Notes: generated from the sequence alone by a model not told the origin. A stretch of DNA of 64,000 nt from Zoroaster sp. YZ-2022 (GCA_029582265.1 CM055828.1:30810459-30874458), one strand, 5' to 3'; counted from the stretch's first letter, positions 40,701 through 56,500 are shown. Program-made: numbers and translations.

Positions 40701-43700
40701 AAGACTGTCATTGGATGTTTTGCAAAATATTGATAAATTCAAAGGTAAGACTGTCATTGGATGTTTTGCAAAATATTGATAAATTCAAAGGTAAGACTGT
40801 CTTTGGATGTTTTGCAAAATATTGATAAATTCAAAGGTAAGACTGTCACTGGAAGTTTTGGCCATCACAAGAATTACTGATGGGTAGAAATTGCAAACTT
40901 ACCATGAAATTGACCAGATAAACTGAAAGAAATAGACTTACCAGGGTCTGCCGGTGGTTTCCAGAAGACATTTCCGGGTACAATGAGCCTGCCAGAACTC
41001 AGCTGTATTCCATGCCCAGGTCCTTGGATCATCAACATCAATTTCATTATGAAGAGAAACGGGGGGGGAAAAAAATCAATATAAAATTCACAAACAAAAC
41101 CTAAAAATATGACCTAACGGAAACCCTCCCCGCTGAACACCTTTTTCTTTTGATTCTGCAGTCTACAATGTACATGTATGCCTTCAGTAAAGATGTATTG
41201 TCTGTGTTTTACAGGGCAATTTCCGGAATTATTTGTTCTCATTGGAACATTGACAGTTTCCTTTTAGAAAGGAAAACAAATACTCTAAAATGAGATAATT
41301 CCACAAAATAGTTATCAAAAGCTTGGTTTTACAGTAAAACAGTGCCAAAATTATGACAGAACCCACCATAAATTAATTTCAGAACATATTTACTGTAACT
41401 CCATGCGATTATTTTGAGAAATATTTCATTTAAAACATTTGTTTTCACTTCTTCAAGTAAAATAACAATGTTCCGCTAAAAAAATTGTTTTTTAAATTCT
41501 GGAATTGCTGTTAAAATAGCCCCCCAAAACATGGTTGATACAGAGTACATCTTTAAAGATTCACTGGATTAGTGGCAGGTGTAGATGCTGTATAACATTG
41601 TTTATCAATCTGCATGCTGTTATCAACCATTAAACAAGTTCATTCACTCAGTGAAACATTCAACTCGCATCTGCGGGGTAACCACAGGATGATGAATGCC
41701 TTTGGCACAACCAAACAGCAATTAACTACATGTACATACAATACTCACATGATGGGAATAAATCCAAAGCTGGACATACGCGTATAATCCCCACTTTTTG
41801 TCCAGGGGGGATTGTCCAAAGAAACAACCCCCTCCAAGTCTCCCTCTCCCCTTCCCCACGTCCCCCATTTTTGGGGTCCATTAACCCTAACCACCCCATA
41901 TCCTGCAAAATCCTCCAAGGGGTACTTTTTGGGGAAAAATTCAGTACTGTTGGAAACTGGTACTTTCACCTCTTCAAATGGGACAAAATTACTACCAGGC
42001 AAAAAGTACAGGCCATAAGTGCTGAATATGAAAGATTAACGAAAATGCCAGTGCATTTTGAAGATAAGGGCATGTTTCCAAAAGTGCACTGGAGGATTTT
42101 GGAGGATTCAGGAAGATTCTTAGTCAGAATACCTTGTGGGATAGGGTTAAAAAATACTGAATATTACTTATTTATCTATTACACGTTTGAAAAATAATCA
42201 CAGGTTCATTCATTGTTTTCAAATGTTCCACAAAAGTTCTAAAAATGTCCTTAAATTGACCTGAAATTCCAACAAATTTCCCAGACTTTTTTGGAATATT
42301 TCAAAACAAATCAGTTCATTTAACTCAAATGTGACCCGCTCTGGCAAAACTTGAAACTCAGTATTTACCATAATGCCTAACAGCCATGAAAAGGTCAAAA
42401 ACTGACCCCAGGGACCAGTTTGAGGGACCAGTTTGAGGGACCAGTTTTCATGTCACCATTATAGACCATTTTTTCTAGATTTTGATGAAAAAAGAAAAAT
42501 CCTGAAACGTTGTTGGGAACACTGTTAATTTTCATGATAAATTTGGGAGGTCACTTTTGAAAATTGGGTCCAAGTTTAGGGTTTTGCCAGAGCCAGTCAC
42601 AAATAATAAATAGTCATGCGGGAGGGCGTTAGGATACAGGCTATCACTGAATTGGAAATTTTGGTAATGATTCCCAATCATTAATATAATTACTGATCTA
42701 CATGTATACCCAGGACTGCACCAAAATCTTTTACCCAACCAAACTCCACAAATGCACAAACTATGGAGGCCTTTAAACAGGGTCTGGATCAGATGGATAC
42801 TTTTAACCTCATAGAATGCAGATTTCCCATTTTAATTAATTGTTGCTCCAGCAGTGTGCCTCGCAACTGTGATTTCCTGTGATCGAGACGATGATTGTAT
42901 AGAAGGGAACAGACAAAGCGACAAAAGACTGTGGGGGTGGTTTTATGCACAGTGAATGACAAATGCCCAACCCTTCCACAATCAGTCAAAACACCCTCAC
43001 TGCATCCTTAATATGTGGACAAAGCCCTAGGGGCACCAACATGTACTTAGAATGCCAAGCAAACTCTACTTCAAATCATTTGATTTAATCTAACTGATGC
43101 TTCTTAATGATCGAACACAAATGCGGGCCACACGTTGTTCAGTTATAATACAGTGGCAATGCACAAACACAGTATCAATGTGGATTCCAGTTCTTGTGGC
43201 CAAGTTGTCAGAATGCGACTTTGAAACCCAGCCAGGCCGATTATGTGTACTTGTGTCCAGGAGCAAGACACTTTGTTTCTCTTCACCCAGAAGCTTAAAT
43301 GCGACCTGTGAGGGTGTAATGTATAATTGTGTTTGAGTTTGATAAGCCCTCCCCCCCCCCCCACCCACTTCTCAAGTGCCTAACATGTTGCTAGAGGCTG
43401 TATATATGTACCACGGAGAGTTGGTAAAGTTCCAGCAACCTGCAAGAAGTGCATTGAGGTCTCTTTCAGTTATGAAATGCACTACAATAATAACAATATT
43501 AAATGGAATTGATCAAGCGCATATATCCACCAACAAGATGCTCAAGGCGAAAAACTACAGAATTAACACAAAAAAACATACAAAATTAAAGAAAATGTAA
43601 ATTTTTTTACAGGCCAAACAAATCAATCAGAAATACAGCAAAAGATTCAAAGCAGCGAGCTTCCACATCAGACACCCTGGAGACAGTCCACATCAGAGGA

Positions 43701-46700
43701 GCAACGCAGCAGCCAGCGAAAAACCTTGAACTGCCTCCAGAGCTTTCCAGTGAAAAACTCACTGCTGGTATCGTTCAATCAAGCAGACATGAAGGACCAG
43801 GGAAACTGAATGAATCTTAATTAAAAGCACAGTCTTTCGTGAGATGTGTTTAAGGAGATAAGATAGATACAATAATATTATTATTGAGGACACATACCAG
43901 ATGCATATATATGAGGGTGGGGGTCCATCATGCCGAGCGTTGTTTCCGTTACGTCTCGAGGCTCGCTCCAGGTCAACCCGTTGTCCCTCGACTTGGTCAC
44001 CAACACCTTCTGCTGGTATATCTCCCCTTTGATGAGGTCTGCTTCTGACAGTTCTTCTGGGAAAGCAGTGAAGACTAGCAGTATTGTGTTGTTGCGTTTG
44101 TTGATGATTGGAACCGGGTTCATTGTTCTACAACAGGCAAAATGCAGACATTACTGGGAAGTCGCTAGAAAAGGACTAACATGCCTTTAAAAAGCCTCTT
44201 TAGAATTACATTTTTAACTTTTTTTTAATAATTTTTTTTTAATCCTCCTACTATAGCTGCACTTTAGTGGCAAGTAGCTATAGAGGTCAAAATCAGTCAA
44301 CTGACTGTTTTGACTGTTGACCCAAATGTGCACACAGGGGCATTTTTGACTGTTTTTTACTGTCATTTTGACCACCCTGAACAATACCAGACAATGCTTT
44401 TACCAGTCAAAAACGGTTGACTCATTTTGACCTGTAAATGTACTTACTACACGTAAGGATTGACAGTGTTTGACTTTTTAAGTGCACTAGATATGTACTT
44501 TAGCAAGTATATCAACATTTTGACTGATTTTGACCCTTGCAGTCACAGAAGGGTTAAATTAGGGCACTAAAAAAAGCCTTCTGGAAATAGTTTTTTCTGT
44601 TTTCTTGAAAATAAGAGCACTTCCGACATACATGTAACATTTCTCCTTGATACTTGATACCATCTCCAAGCAAGAGTTTAGACACTAATTTGGTTAGTTT
44701 TTGAATCTAGGGTTACCATGGTGACCACAACTGCAAAAAACAGTCTGTTATTTACCTATAATCAGACATTGACGCTATGACCTGGATATCTCCCCATAAC
44801 ACCTCCCCGTCTTTCAGTATGCCCCTCCGTAGAACCAGATCCATGCTTCCCCAGTCTCGAAATGAATTCTTCCGGGCCTCGCAAAACGCCAAAAAGGTTC
44901 TTCTGTTGTAGACAATGGCTGGAATTCTGGGATGGAAGAGAAAAAAAAAAAGAACTGAACTTTGAAAGTTGGACGATTTCGCCGACTTGACGTCCCTCAT
45001 GAATTCTTCACTCAAACAAATATTCAAACACAGTTTCATATGTTACTTGATATACGTGTCGCAGTCAGTAAATGGTAAATGCATCAAAACTAAACAGGGT
45101 TTTGGGGATGATTGCGATATTGCTGTAAAGGTCACGATACAATATCCGCGAAACAATATATCCATGATTCAATATATATCCATGATACAATATCCATGAA
45201 ACAATATATCACTGAAAATGATAGGTGCGTAAGGCAAAGTTATAAGTGTCTGGTTACTGGTCACAGCTCAGCTTCAAAAGGGGTACAGTAATGCAGCTTT
45301 TTTTTTTTTAATGTTTTGGATTCATGTTAATGTACTGTGATGAGTCTAATCTACTGGTGTCAACGCCAACAATCATGTTACATGACAGATCTGACCCCTT
45401 AATTTGGTACTGAATGACTAATACATGTAGTGTAATCAAAAGAAACTTGTAGTTCGCGCAATTTATTTAAAATTAAGTCATCTGATAGATGATAGATTGC
45501 TATACAATCTTCATTTGAAAGTGTAAAAGAATTTTTTTTTTTTTTTTTTTTACAGTAAATTGTCCTTCATTTCATTTTATGTACTGCTCTAACATGCATG
45601 AATGCTGTTAACAAGCTCCGATGCAAATTTTTAGGTTCAAACGCTCAAAGATATTTTTTGTTCTGAAAATAGGAATGTTATAACATCCAGTGCTGAAGGA
45701 ATACAACACATGTACATGATTGAAATATGCATGGCTTTGTGTTTCATCCAAAAAAATAGATTGGGGGGGGGGGGGAATAAATTTAAAAAATCACTTACAA
45801 CCACACACGTACCGGTATACATAGCAAATTTTAATCAATTTAAATTGAATATAAAGCACAACACAATTAAAACTCTAACATAGTTTGTTGGAATATTAGT
45901 GTATAGATCTATACAATTGATAGCTAACATTCAGCAACTGTACATGTGTAAATACAGACACACTAGCTACATGTATATTATTCTGAAAATCGTGCAATCT
46001 AGCTATGTGTATATAATTATTTTGTATTTACCTAAATGTGTTGTATCCGTGGTCTCCTTGCCCGAATATTTCTGTAATGAAAGAAATGACATACAGTTCA
46101 TGTTACAAATCACAATAAGCTATAACATACATTGGCCAGAGAGGAGTGCTTGCGGACAATTTTCAGATATTATGCAGGTTTTTTTTAACCCTTTTTTTGG
46201 CTTGTGCGTATAACGCAAGTTGTTATGGTGGGTTGAAATGTGTGAGGCCCTAGAGACAATGTTTTTTTAAAGTTTTTTTTAGGGATTACAGGTGCAAAAA
46301 TTCATGCAGATAAAGTGTAAAAAGACAATTTGCGAATTGTGACGGTATGCATGTGAATGGAATTTGTTTGCCTGTGGGAGCTCCACGGGCAAGGCCGAGT
46401 GCAGGTTAGAGATACATTGTACTTCTCTTTACATTCAATTTGGAATCCCTTGATAACATCTCCGTTTACTTGCTAGAAATGTTTACAAATTTCATGCATT
46501 TTCATTTTTAAATCTGAATTTGTTTATTTTCCTTGTAGAAAGAAAAAAATACTAAAAAAAAATTACACAATCCAAAAATAAATTTGTTTAAATTAAATTT
46601 GTGTAACCATGCTTTTTATACTTTCTTTGTGTTGTGAATATTTTTATTTTAAACTACATTTGTTTTCCCGTTATTCAAGGAAAATACAAGGCATGTAGTA

Positions 46701-49054
46701 AAATAAATAATCTTCCCTAGAAATAATTTTGTCCGAGGTGCTGCCATGTTTAAGAAAAGATAAATTATTTCCACTCTGATTTTTTGTGTACTCTCCGCAA
46801 AATTCACATTTTTGCTTATAATCAAAATTCAAGATTTGCCACTCAATGGAAGTGTTCCCTGCGACATAGTACCTTCCCTTTACATAAATACATGTCATAC
46901 AACTGAACTGAAAGTCAGTACCATCCCGAACTCTGACGACACATGATAAAATGTCATTCTTTGATTCGTAATGCCAACAGTCAGCCTGACCCAGTTGTAA
47001 AGCCTTGTTACCGCCACTCCAAATTATATTGTCGGTATTCCAATTATCCCTGTCTCCAACAAATCTGGTTAACAAATTCAGAATTTATAATGCACATGGA
47101 TATTCTATATTTGTCGTCTGTGCTTTGATTTCTACATGTCTGCTGTAATGGGCCATACAATTTTGTTGCAGATGACTTACGTACATGTACAGTAAAGGAA
47201 AGGTACAACATTGGTATAAATTGGCAACTTTTTGTAAATTTGATGTGTAACATTTAACGTTTTCTCTGTGACCTTGAATATTGTAGTTCTGTGTGGAGTG
47301 GAACATCAAAACCTAACATTAGGTTAACTGAAGGTGTTCAAAGATGGGCTACAAAATTTATCCTGCATTATCCTGAGGAAGACTATAAGTCACGATTGGA
47401 TCGTCTTGACATTTTACCGTTGTCTTTTAGAAGAGAAATTGGTGATATATTATATATTTTTTTAATTGTAAAATTACACATTTTGATATGGATTGTTATG
47501 TTAGTTTTAATGTAACTTAAGGCCGTCCTACCACTAGACTTTCTTCTGATCCTTATATGTTAACTGTTCCTAGGTATAAAACTGAATCACATAATTATTT
47601 TTATTTTCAGCGGATTGTTCCAATCTGGAATCAACTTCCTTTGTCATTTAAGTGTCTCAGTTTTACAGAACAAAATTTGCTTCCAGTTTTTCGGTGGGGG
47701 GGATGGGGGGATGGGGGGAATGGGGGGAATGGGGGGAATGGGGGGGATGGGGGGGGGGATGGGGGGTATGGGGGGTGTAACGAGGTATATAATGTTTAGT
47801 GGGTTTCTTGTGGTAGAATGGCCTTGTAGAGTTGCTGGTCACCTGTTCTATCTTACCACTCATTGGCTTTGTTACAATGAATTTTTGTGTAGTTTTTGTT
47901 TTTTAGGGTTTTGGTTTTATGTTTAATTGATGTAATCTGCTTTCCAGTGTAAAATGTAATAAAATTAAGAAATAAATAAAAATAAAACACTTCCATGATT
48001 GAAACATGTACCAACTTTACCCTAATACATGTATGTATATTTTGGATAATAAGAAATTTTTAGAGTTGGGACGTTTACACATGTACACAAAAATAAATTT
48101 GCTAAACGTTTTCAAATTCATGAAACGTGTCATCAACGAATCCTACATTTAAAAAATGGAACCTTCTACGATATATATAAGTGCGACCAGTGGGCCTGCT
48201 ATTATTATATCACGATTTCCAGGAAGTTCAATTGATAATTTGTTTTTAATTTAATACAACCAGAAATATTTCTGATGATGTTTTGTGTCAGGCTTGGATT
48301 TCTTTAATCTGTACTATTTTTGTCTGAATTCGTATTGGATTATTTTCTGTCCTGAATACAGACAATTATGTAATTAGTGATAACAATATTCGTTTAAAAA
48401 CGTGTACATGTACAGTACATGGTCTGTGTCAAATCACGGTACACACGTTTCGCAAATTAAACAGAAAATGACAAGCCTAGTTAAGTTGATCTCAAACTAC
48501 AGTACATACAATGTACACTGTAGATTTGATAGTCCAGGGAAAAGTGAACAAAATTTAAGAAACACAATTCAAACAAAAACACGACAAAGTTGTTTGACAT
48601 GGTAAGAGAAAACAAAATCATGATATAAACTCGTTGATGAGCTTGTAAATTGTGGAAGTGATTTTAAAGCTCTGTTTTCAGACATTAAAATACACCAGAA
48701 CAATTCCTGTTCATGCTCTTTGCATGGTTTAATGACCTTTCAAAGGTCGAGCAGTTCAGTGCAACGGATTTGTGTTCTGATGGCTGAGTCGTCAGAATGT
48801 GGGTTCGAATCCCAACCGCGACCGGGTTACTTGTGTCCTTGAGCAAGACACATAATTGCTTCTCTCCACCCAGGGGTAAATGGGTACCTGTGAGGGCAGA
48901 GTTGGTTGTTGTGTTTGATTAGCCCCATATGCGCTGAAATGGCAGCAACTGAGCTGTATACTCCCCAGGGAGCTGGGATGGTTTCAGGAATGATTTATGA
49001 GCCTGATGAGCAGGGGTAATAATGTCATACCTTGAGCACCAGTTTGGTGGATTT

Positions 49055-49120
<66 letters not shown>

Positions 49121-49228
49121 ATTAATTTACTGAATGCTATGTTAGGGCGACACTTTTTCATAGAATTTTTTTTATTAGGGCGACAAATTGGTGTCGCCCT
49201 ATTGTTTTATCTACCTTTTAACGAAGGA

Positions 49229-49260
<32 letters not shown>

Positions 49261-52200
49261 TCAAAAATAAGGAGGAATAATGCAATTCAACTGTTATTGG
49301 TCCTGACAGGTGATTGAAAGTATTACTGTAACTGTTACGTGTACATGGAAGAAGTGTTTTCAACCCGGTTTATTTTTTTTAAACTCTCCTACTATAGCTG
49401 AACTTTAGTGGCAAGTACATGTAGCTATAGTAATCAGTCAACTGACTGTTTTTGACTGTTGAACAAACTGTGCACATAGGGGAAATTTTTGACCAGTTTT
49501 TACTGTCATTTTACGCTCCGGTCACAATCGCCTTGTAAAGCATATGACAAAGATGAGCCTGGCCACTAAACCCTCCTGCCCTTGCGGTACCGGCGACCAA
49601 ACGGCGGAGCACATCATTAACACCTGCCCACTGCACATGTGCACCGGCAACCTGATTGATGTCGATGACCAGGCCAGAACCTAGCTTCACAGACTTCCAC
49701 TGGAACTATGACTTGCTGCATCATACGCTAATAATAGGCCTAACTGTCATTTTAGCCATCCTCAACAATACATGATACTTGATAGTGCTTTTACCAGTCA
49801 AAAAACGGTTGACTCATTTTGACCTGTAAATGTACTTACTACACGTACGGTTTGACAGTGTTTGACTTTTAAGTGCATTAGATATACCTTGGCAAGTATA
49901 CCGTATCAACATTTTGACTGATTTTGACCCTTGCAGTCACAGAAGGGATTTTTGTGGAGATTCCAGCTAAACTTTCATAAGTTTGTTAAACTTAATAAAA
50001 TGATCAAGAAAAGAGAGATCCAAAATATGAATGTTCACCTGAAACTGTGGATCTTTACAGCTAAAATATTATTGTACACAGTTCGCCAATGACATCACAA
50101 ACACTACTACTGCCATTAGAAATACATGTTAGATGGATTGGTAAACTGCAATTTTATATTTTAAGTGTACATAAAAAATTGACTTTCTCTTACAGATCTT
50201 CTTAGAGATTACTTCCCATTTAATGTACAGGTATTGTAAATTAACGCAATCCTTTGTATCCGTTATACCTATGAAATCTAATAACTACTGAATTAAAACT
50301 TGATTAATATCTTCATACATTATTCCTTGCAATTATGAATGCACAATAACGTTTTTTACGAGATAGTAAAAACATCCGAGTACGATGAGTAAAGCATACA
50401 ATATTACACCTAATGGCCAAGCTTTCGTAACTAGTCATGCCTAATGGTCCAAAATCAAATTAAAAGGTTTGTTGCCATGACATCTGTTCCGACATCAGCT
50501 ACACAGACGGCATGCAACATTATCATCAATCACATGCTGAATATCATTTGTAACATTTCACTGCATTACATACACTGTGGTACACGTACCAATGTACCTC
50601 TATGAAAACGTCTTCATGTGCTTGTGGTTGAACACTCTGCATGTTCCTACTACATACATGTAGTACATTCAATCGCTCACGGTTGCCCATATCAATGCAA
50701 CAAGAATACACCAATGGATCCAGCTGTGACCATAATCTCCGCCCAACTTTGGCAGTGCTGAAAAACTCGGTCACCATGTACATTGTATGGACGCAAAGTG
50801 CATCACCAACACCTGTCGATATATGACATGCGCATTGGTAGTGCGCGCATTCTTTTTTGCAACTTCCAGTTCCAAAGCTGGCATACCATTGTGCGTAATT
50901 TAACCCAACTTCCTTGATTTTAACGTTCAAAAGCGATTCCTGAGGCAGAAATTTACATACATTTTTTTAAAATAAGATTTTGAATCTTTACAACACATAC
51001 TGTACTTCGGTCCCAAGCTTTCTAATTGCTTGCATAAATCCTTAAAGAAAAAGGTGGTCAATGCATTTCCAATCAGATCTGATGCTCGTTGGAGTCAAAA
51101 TGTACAGTGGGAGTGGTTTATTTTGGAATTATGTCACACTTACCAACAGGATTGTCATAGACCTCTTCGCAAATAGCACAGTGAGCACGCGCAAGTTGAT
51201 GTTACATACTAAATGCTGATCTAGTTAAAGACAAAAATAGAGCACAATTTACCTTACCTCCCCAAATACTGTCTATTAAATGTAACAACCACACAGAACA
51301 ACAGTTAGCCATAATTTTTTTTTTAACTTGTTAATTAACTTGTTAATTAACTTGTTAACTATCTCGTTAAATTAACTTGGTCGAGAGGTTAAGACGTCTG
51401 CACTAGTAAGCAGGAGGTCGTTGGTTCGAATCCCGCCCGAGTCACCTGTGTAGTTTTTTCACAGACACTCGGAAAGCACTGAGTATACAGTGCTATACAC
51501 ACGTCGGTGTAGGGCAAAATTAAATCAATTGTTTATTTCACCAACCTATACATTGTATCGCGGAACCCGCTGCTATATGGGATTCTAGCCAGCCAATTGA
51601 CATCGGGCAAGCTCGGTGGTCGAGAGGTTAAGACGTCTGCACTAGTAAGCAGGAGGTCGTTGGTTCGAATCCCGCCCGAGTCACCTGTGTAGTTTTTTCA
51701 CAGACACTCGGAAAGCACTGAGTATACAGTGCTACAGTTGTATACACACGTCGGTGTAGGGAAAAATTAAATCAATTGTTTATCTCCCGACGCAAGAATT
51801 TCACCAACCTATATATCGTGGAACCCGCTGCTATATGGGATTCTAGCCGGCCAATTGACATCGGGCAAGCTCGGTGGTCGAGAGGTTAAGACGTCTGCAC
51901 TAGTAAGCAGGAGGTTGTGGGTTCGAATCCCGCCCGAGTCACCTGTGTAGTTTTTTCACAAACACTCGGAAAGCACCGAGTATACAGTGCTATACACACG
52001 TCGGTGTAGGGCAAAATTAAATCAATAACTTGTTAATTGCTCTGTATGTAACACACCTAGATTGTAAAATGTACATACATGTAGTATGTACACTACACCG
52101 AGATGCAACGCACGCGAATATGTACGTGTATTTGCAAAGTAGTCAAGATGGTAACTGGTAATGCGGGACCCTATTGGTTAATCTGTGCCATCTGATTGAC

Positions 52201-53466
52201 AGGTTGTATGGGTGTACTGACCTATATGTATCACTATTTGTGACTTAGCCACGCCCCCTAATACAACTTGTTTACACCAGCGGCATTTAAAAAAAAATGA
52301 TATGCGCAAATCAATTAACATGTTCAGAAACACACTTAATGTTTTTCTCAGATTTCAATGACAACCGTCAATGTATGCCCACTTGATGAATATATTAACC
52401 CTAACCACCCCAAATCATCCAAAGGGCACTTTTTTTGGAAAAATTCAGCACTGTTGGAAACTGGTACTTTCACCTCTTCAAATGGGGCAAAATTACTACC
52501 TGGCAAGAAGCACAGGCCATAAGTGCTGAATATGAAAGATCAACAAAAATGCATGGTACATTTGCATGGTGCATGAAAATAAGGGCATGTTTCCAAACGT
52601 GCACTGATGGATTTTGGAGGATTCAGGAAGGTTCCTAGCCAGAATACCTAGGGGGTTAGGGTTAATAACAATATGCACATATTGCAGTTTGCCTGACACC
52701 ATGTACATGTAGTAAGATTTTGTCGCTTTGCATGGTGAAAAGGATAAGTAAAGACTGTTTGCGGTGACACCATGTAATAAGATTTGTAGCTTTGCATGGT
52801 GAAAAGGATAAGTAAAGACTGTTTGCGGTGACACCATGTAGTAAGATTTGTCGCTTTGCATGGTAAAAAGGATAAGTAAAGACCACTTCTTACTCAAAGG
52901 GTATTTTTACATGGTGTCACAGCAGATACATGTAGCTGGTCTACAGGTATATGTATGATATATTCTTCACAATGTCCATCAACAAGTCCCAGCAATGCCA
53001 AGCCGTTACCCTTCAAGTTGCAGGACTTCGTCTTTTCAAACCCGACTTCTCCCATGGACATTTTTATTTTGCGCACTCAACAGTCAGATCCAAAACTCCC
53101 GAAATGTGTATGTGTAATCTACACGGAGAATGCCACCTTCTGAAACACCCAAAAGCGCTCACATCACTCCCACCAAACCCCATATCAACCCTACATGTAC
53201 ATATTGTATTTCACCTAATCATAACAAACTTCCAATGTTTACATGCTATTGAAAACCCGATCACGATCCACGGGTGACTTAGCTTGTGTACAATATGTGC
53301 ACAAAAGTTCCAATGTGCAAAGTGTCGGCATTCCCCACGCAATGTGTACAACCGGAATGTACAACCGGAACATTCCCAATGTAAAACCCATGATGTGAAG
53401 TGATGATGGACAGAATGCACTATAAACTATTAAATGTCATGAATAAGCAGGTGTAACATCATGTTC

Positions 53467-53503
<37 letters not shown>

Positions 53504-56500
53504 GTGATACTCCCCGGGGAGCTGGGAGGGATTGCAGGAATGATGTTTGGCCCAATGGCCGAGGGTGATGATGTGAAGTGCATTGAGACATGGGTCTACG
53601 TGGAATGCGCTGTGTAAGAACGAATTATTCTTCTTATTATTATTATGTACCTCTAACAGGTTCAAAAACAGTACAGTTCCTTTAATACCTTACCAAACTA
53701 ATTAACAAATTAATTTAAACAAAAAATTTTTTCTTCTTCTCAACCATGGATGGGAATTCTACCTAGTTGTGTGCAACACTTCAATACATTGTGTTGTCTT
53801 TTAGTGAATTTTTGCTGGATTTTTGGGTGGTTTTTGTTGTGGTTAATATAATTAAGCCCCTTGTTACTGATTATCTTTTTATGTGTACCATATTTTACTG
53901 TATTTTGATATATTTTTGTAAACACAATGCAATTCAGCCTCACGGCTGCAAAATGTGTGTTTTTAATAAACCAATAATAATAAAAATAATAATTCATTGT
54001 ATTTAAGCACTATTATGGAAAAAAGAGCAATAAATCCTATTATGTGAATATTTAAAGGGAGTGTACAATCATGGAGGAAGTACACTGGTGATATAAGGCC
54101 TAATAGACCCACCAAAAAATCTCTGCTTTCTGGTCATAGGTTGGCTTCAAAAGGTGTTCGTGTGACACCACGGACACCTCTTTGAAATTGTTTTTTTTTT
54201 TTTTCCTTCCTTCTCAAAAAAAAAAAACCCACAGTTGCAAACTTCACAGATCCTTCAATCTTGACCATACTTAGACCATAACATGTAGTTGTTAATAAAG
54301 TTGTGACATATAGTTTCAGGTAAAGTTGTGACATCATGGCGACGTCATCGGATGTCGAATTACACTAAATCAAATTTTAATATTTCCAAAAAATCATATC
54401 TCATGAACCACAAAAGCTATTCACACAATCTTTGCATCATCTTCTTGAATTATGTGGCATTTCGGACACAGACATGACCCCAATCTGACCTCTCCGGAAG
54501 TGAAAAAACATTCTGAAACACTTTTATAGGGTATGCAGCCAACATGATATGGTATTTGGACATGCCTTCATTGGACAAAATTACTATTGACATGTGACCT
54601 TTTTTTAAATGTGACTGATGACATTATCACCTGTCACAGCGCCCTCTGGCGCCAGGTTTAGAAAAATTGAAAGGAAGTACCTATAGAATGCAGGGCCAAA
54701 TTTTCAACATCTTTTTTCCCTTTTTCTGAATTTGACCTAGGAACCGCAGTTGTGTATTTTTAAGTCAGATTATGTAAATTTATAAGAAGTAACCTTCGGT
54801 GTGGCCCTGCATTCTATAAGCTTTTGCTTATTGTGATTGTGCCTCCATTCTGATACATTATTGTACGCTTCAAACATTTGTTCCCCCTCTCATTCATGTA
54901 CATTCATTGCTTTATCTTTTTATATGTTTATGTATGCATGTGTGTATCTACATGTATGTAGCGTATATTATGTGTGTATGATGTATGTGCATTTATGTAT
55001 GTGCATTTGTATACATGTAATGTACGTGTATTATTTATAATACTTTAAACCCTCCTACAATCAGTGCAATTTTTGAAATAACCCATTCAGGCCACTCCAA
55101 GCCATTAGCTGTTGCCAGTGGCCTCCTATGGTTACCCTTCTGTGCATTGTCACACCACTGAGATTGCAGGGTAAGGTGGTCTCCCATCGATACATTGCAG
55201 GCCATACTAATATGTTCAAACATTTACAGTGACCTTGGGTGGCACACAATTGATTTTGGAATATTACTTGGAAAAGACAGCAGGCTTGTACATGTACTGA
55301 AGGTTGCTAAAGAACAGAATTTAGTGGTTGGGAGTGGCCTCCATGTGTAGGAGGGTTTTAATTAACTATTAACTATTATTTGTTAACTATTAACTATTAT
55401 TTGTAGAACCCAATTCTGTTCTTTAGCAACCTTCAGTATTAGTATGACCTACAATGTATCGATGGGAGACCACCTTACCCTGCAATCTCAGTGGTGTGAC
55501 CGTGTACAGAAGGGTAACCATACATGTAGGAGGCCACTGGTAACGGCTAATGGCTTGGAGTGGCCTGAATGGGTTGTTTCAAAAATTGCACTGATTGTAG
55601 GAGGGTTTAAAGCTGACATTGACAAGCTTCTGTTTATTATGTCTACATCTTGTTTTCTCTTGGTTTTTAATTCTTATACTCTGTGTTGTACATTATAAAA
55701 TTGTCCATAAATTTGTGTGTATATATGTATATTATATATATGTCTATTACTTTAATTAACTATTATTTGTTTAAAGCCGACGTTGACAAGCTTTTGCGTA
55801 TTATGTCTACATCATGTTTTTTCTGTTTTTAATTCTTATACTCTGTGTTGTATATGTTATAAATGTCTCCATTTACATAATGTATCTGGTGAATGGAAAT
55901 AAATGTAATATTGAATTGAATTGAAAGCTAATAATTCTTTCAGCTAATAATTTACAACTTTTGTTTTTTCGGGCCATTACCTTCAGAGGGATTTTGGATG
56001 ATTTGTTCCATTTGTTCCAACATCAATAGTCCAAATTGGTTTCTAGTGACATGTTCAGTATTGATTAAGAATAATTAATTACCACCAGAAGGCGAGGTCA
56101 ATCAGCGACCACACACATAAAAATGCAACTGAACAGTTTTATCCGGAAATATATATGGATTATGTATCTGAAAACATGATTCATAATCACTCTCACAACC
56201 CTCCTACTTTAGCTGAACTTTAGTGGCAAGTACATGTAGGCCTACATGTAGCTACAGTGATCAAAAACTAGCCAAATGCTAGTTTTGACTGTCGACCCAA
56301 ATGTGCACATAGTGGGCATTTTTGACTGGTTTTTACTGTCATTTTGACCACCCTGAACAATACCAGACAATGCTTTTTTACCAGTCAAAACAGTCGACTC
56401 ATTTTGACCTGTAAATGTACTTACTATGTCAGTGTATGGTTTGACAGTACATTAGATACCTTGGCAAGTATATATCACAGAATGAGGGTTAAAGGGAAGG

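Noticed and set aside
41730..42197. A 155-codon plus-strand frame
   Set aside because: More than half of it is the TTAA MITE at 41885-42146, which occurs without the frame at 52399-52661.
50544..50930. A 128-codon minus-strand frame with many Cys
   Set aside because: No recognisable family, no splice context and unremarkable composition for this AT-rich intron; treated as chance.
52031..52140. Repeated TACATGTA motifs here and throughout as possible regulatory sites
   Set aside because: They occur across the entire window at high density in all contexts and look like a genome-wide compositional habit.
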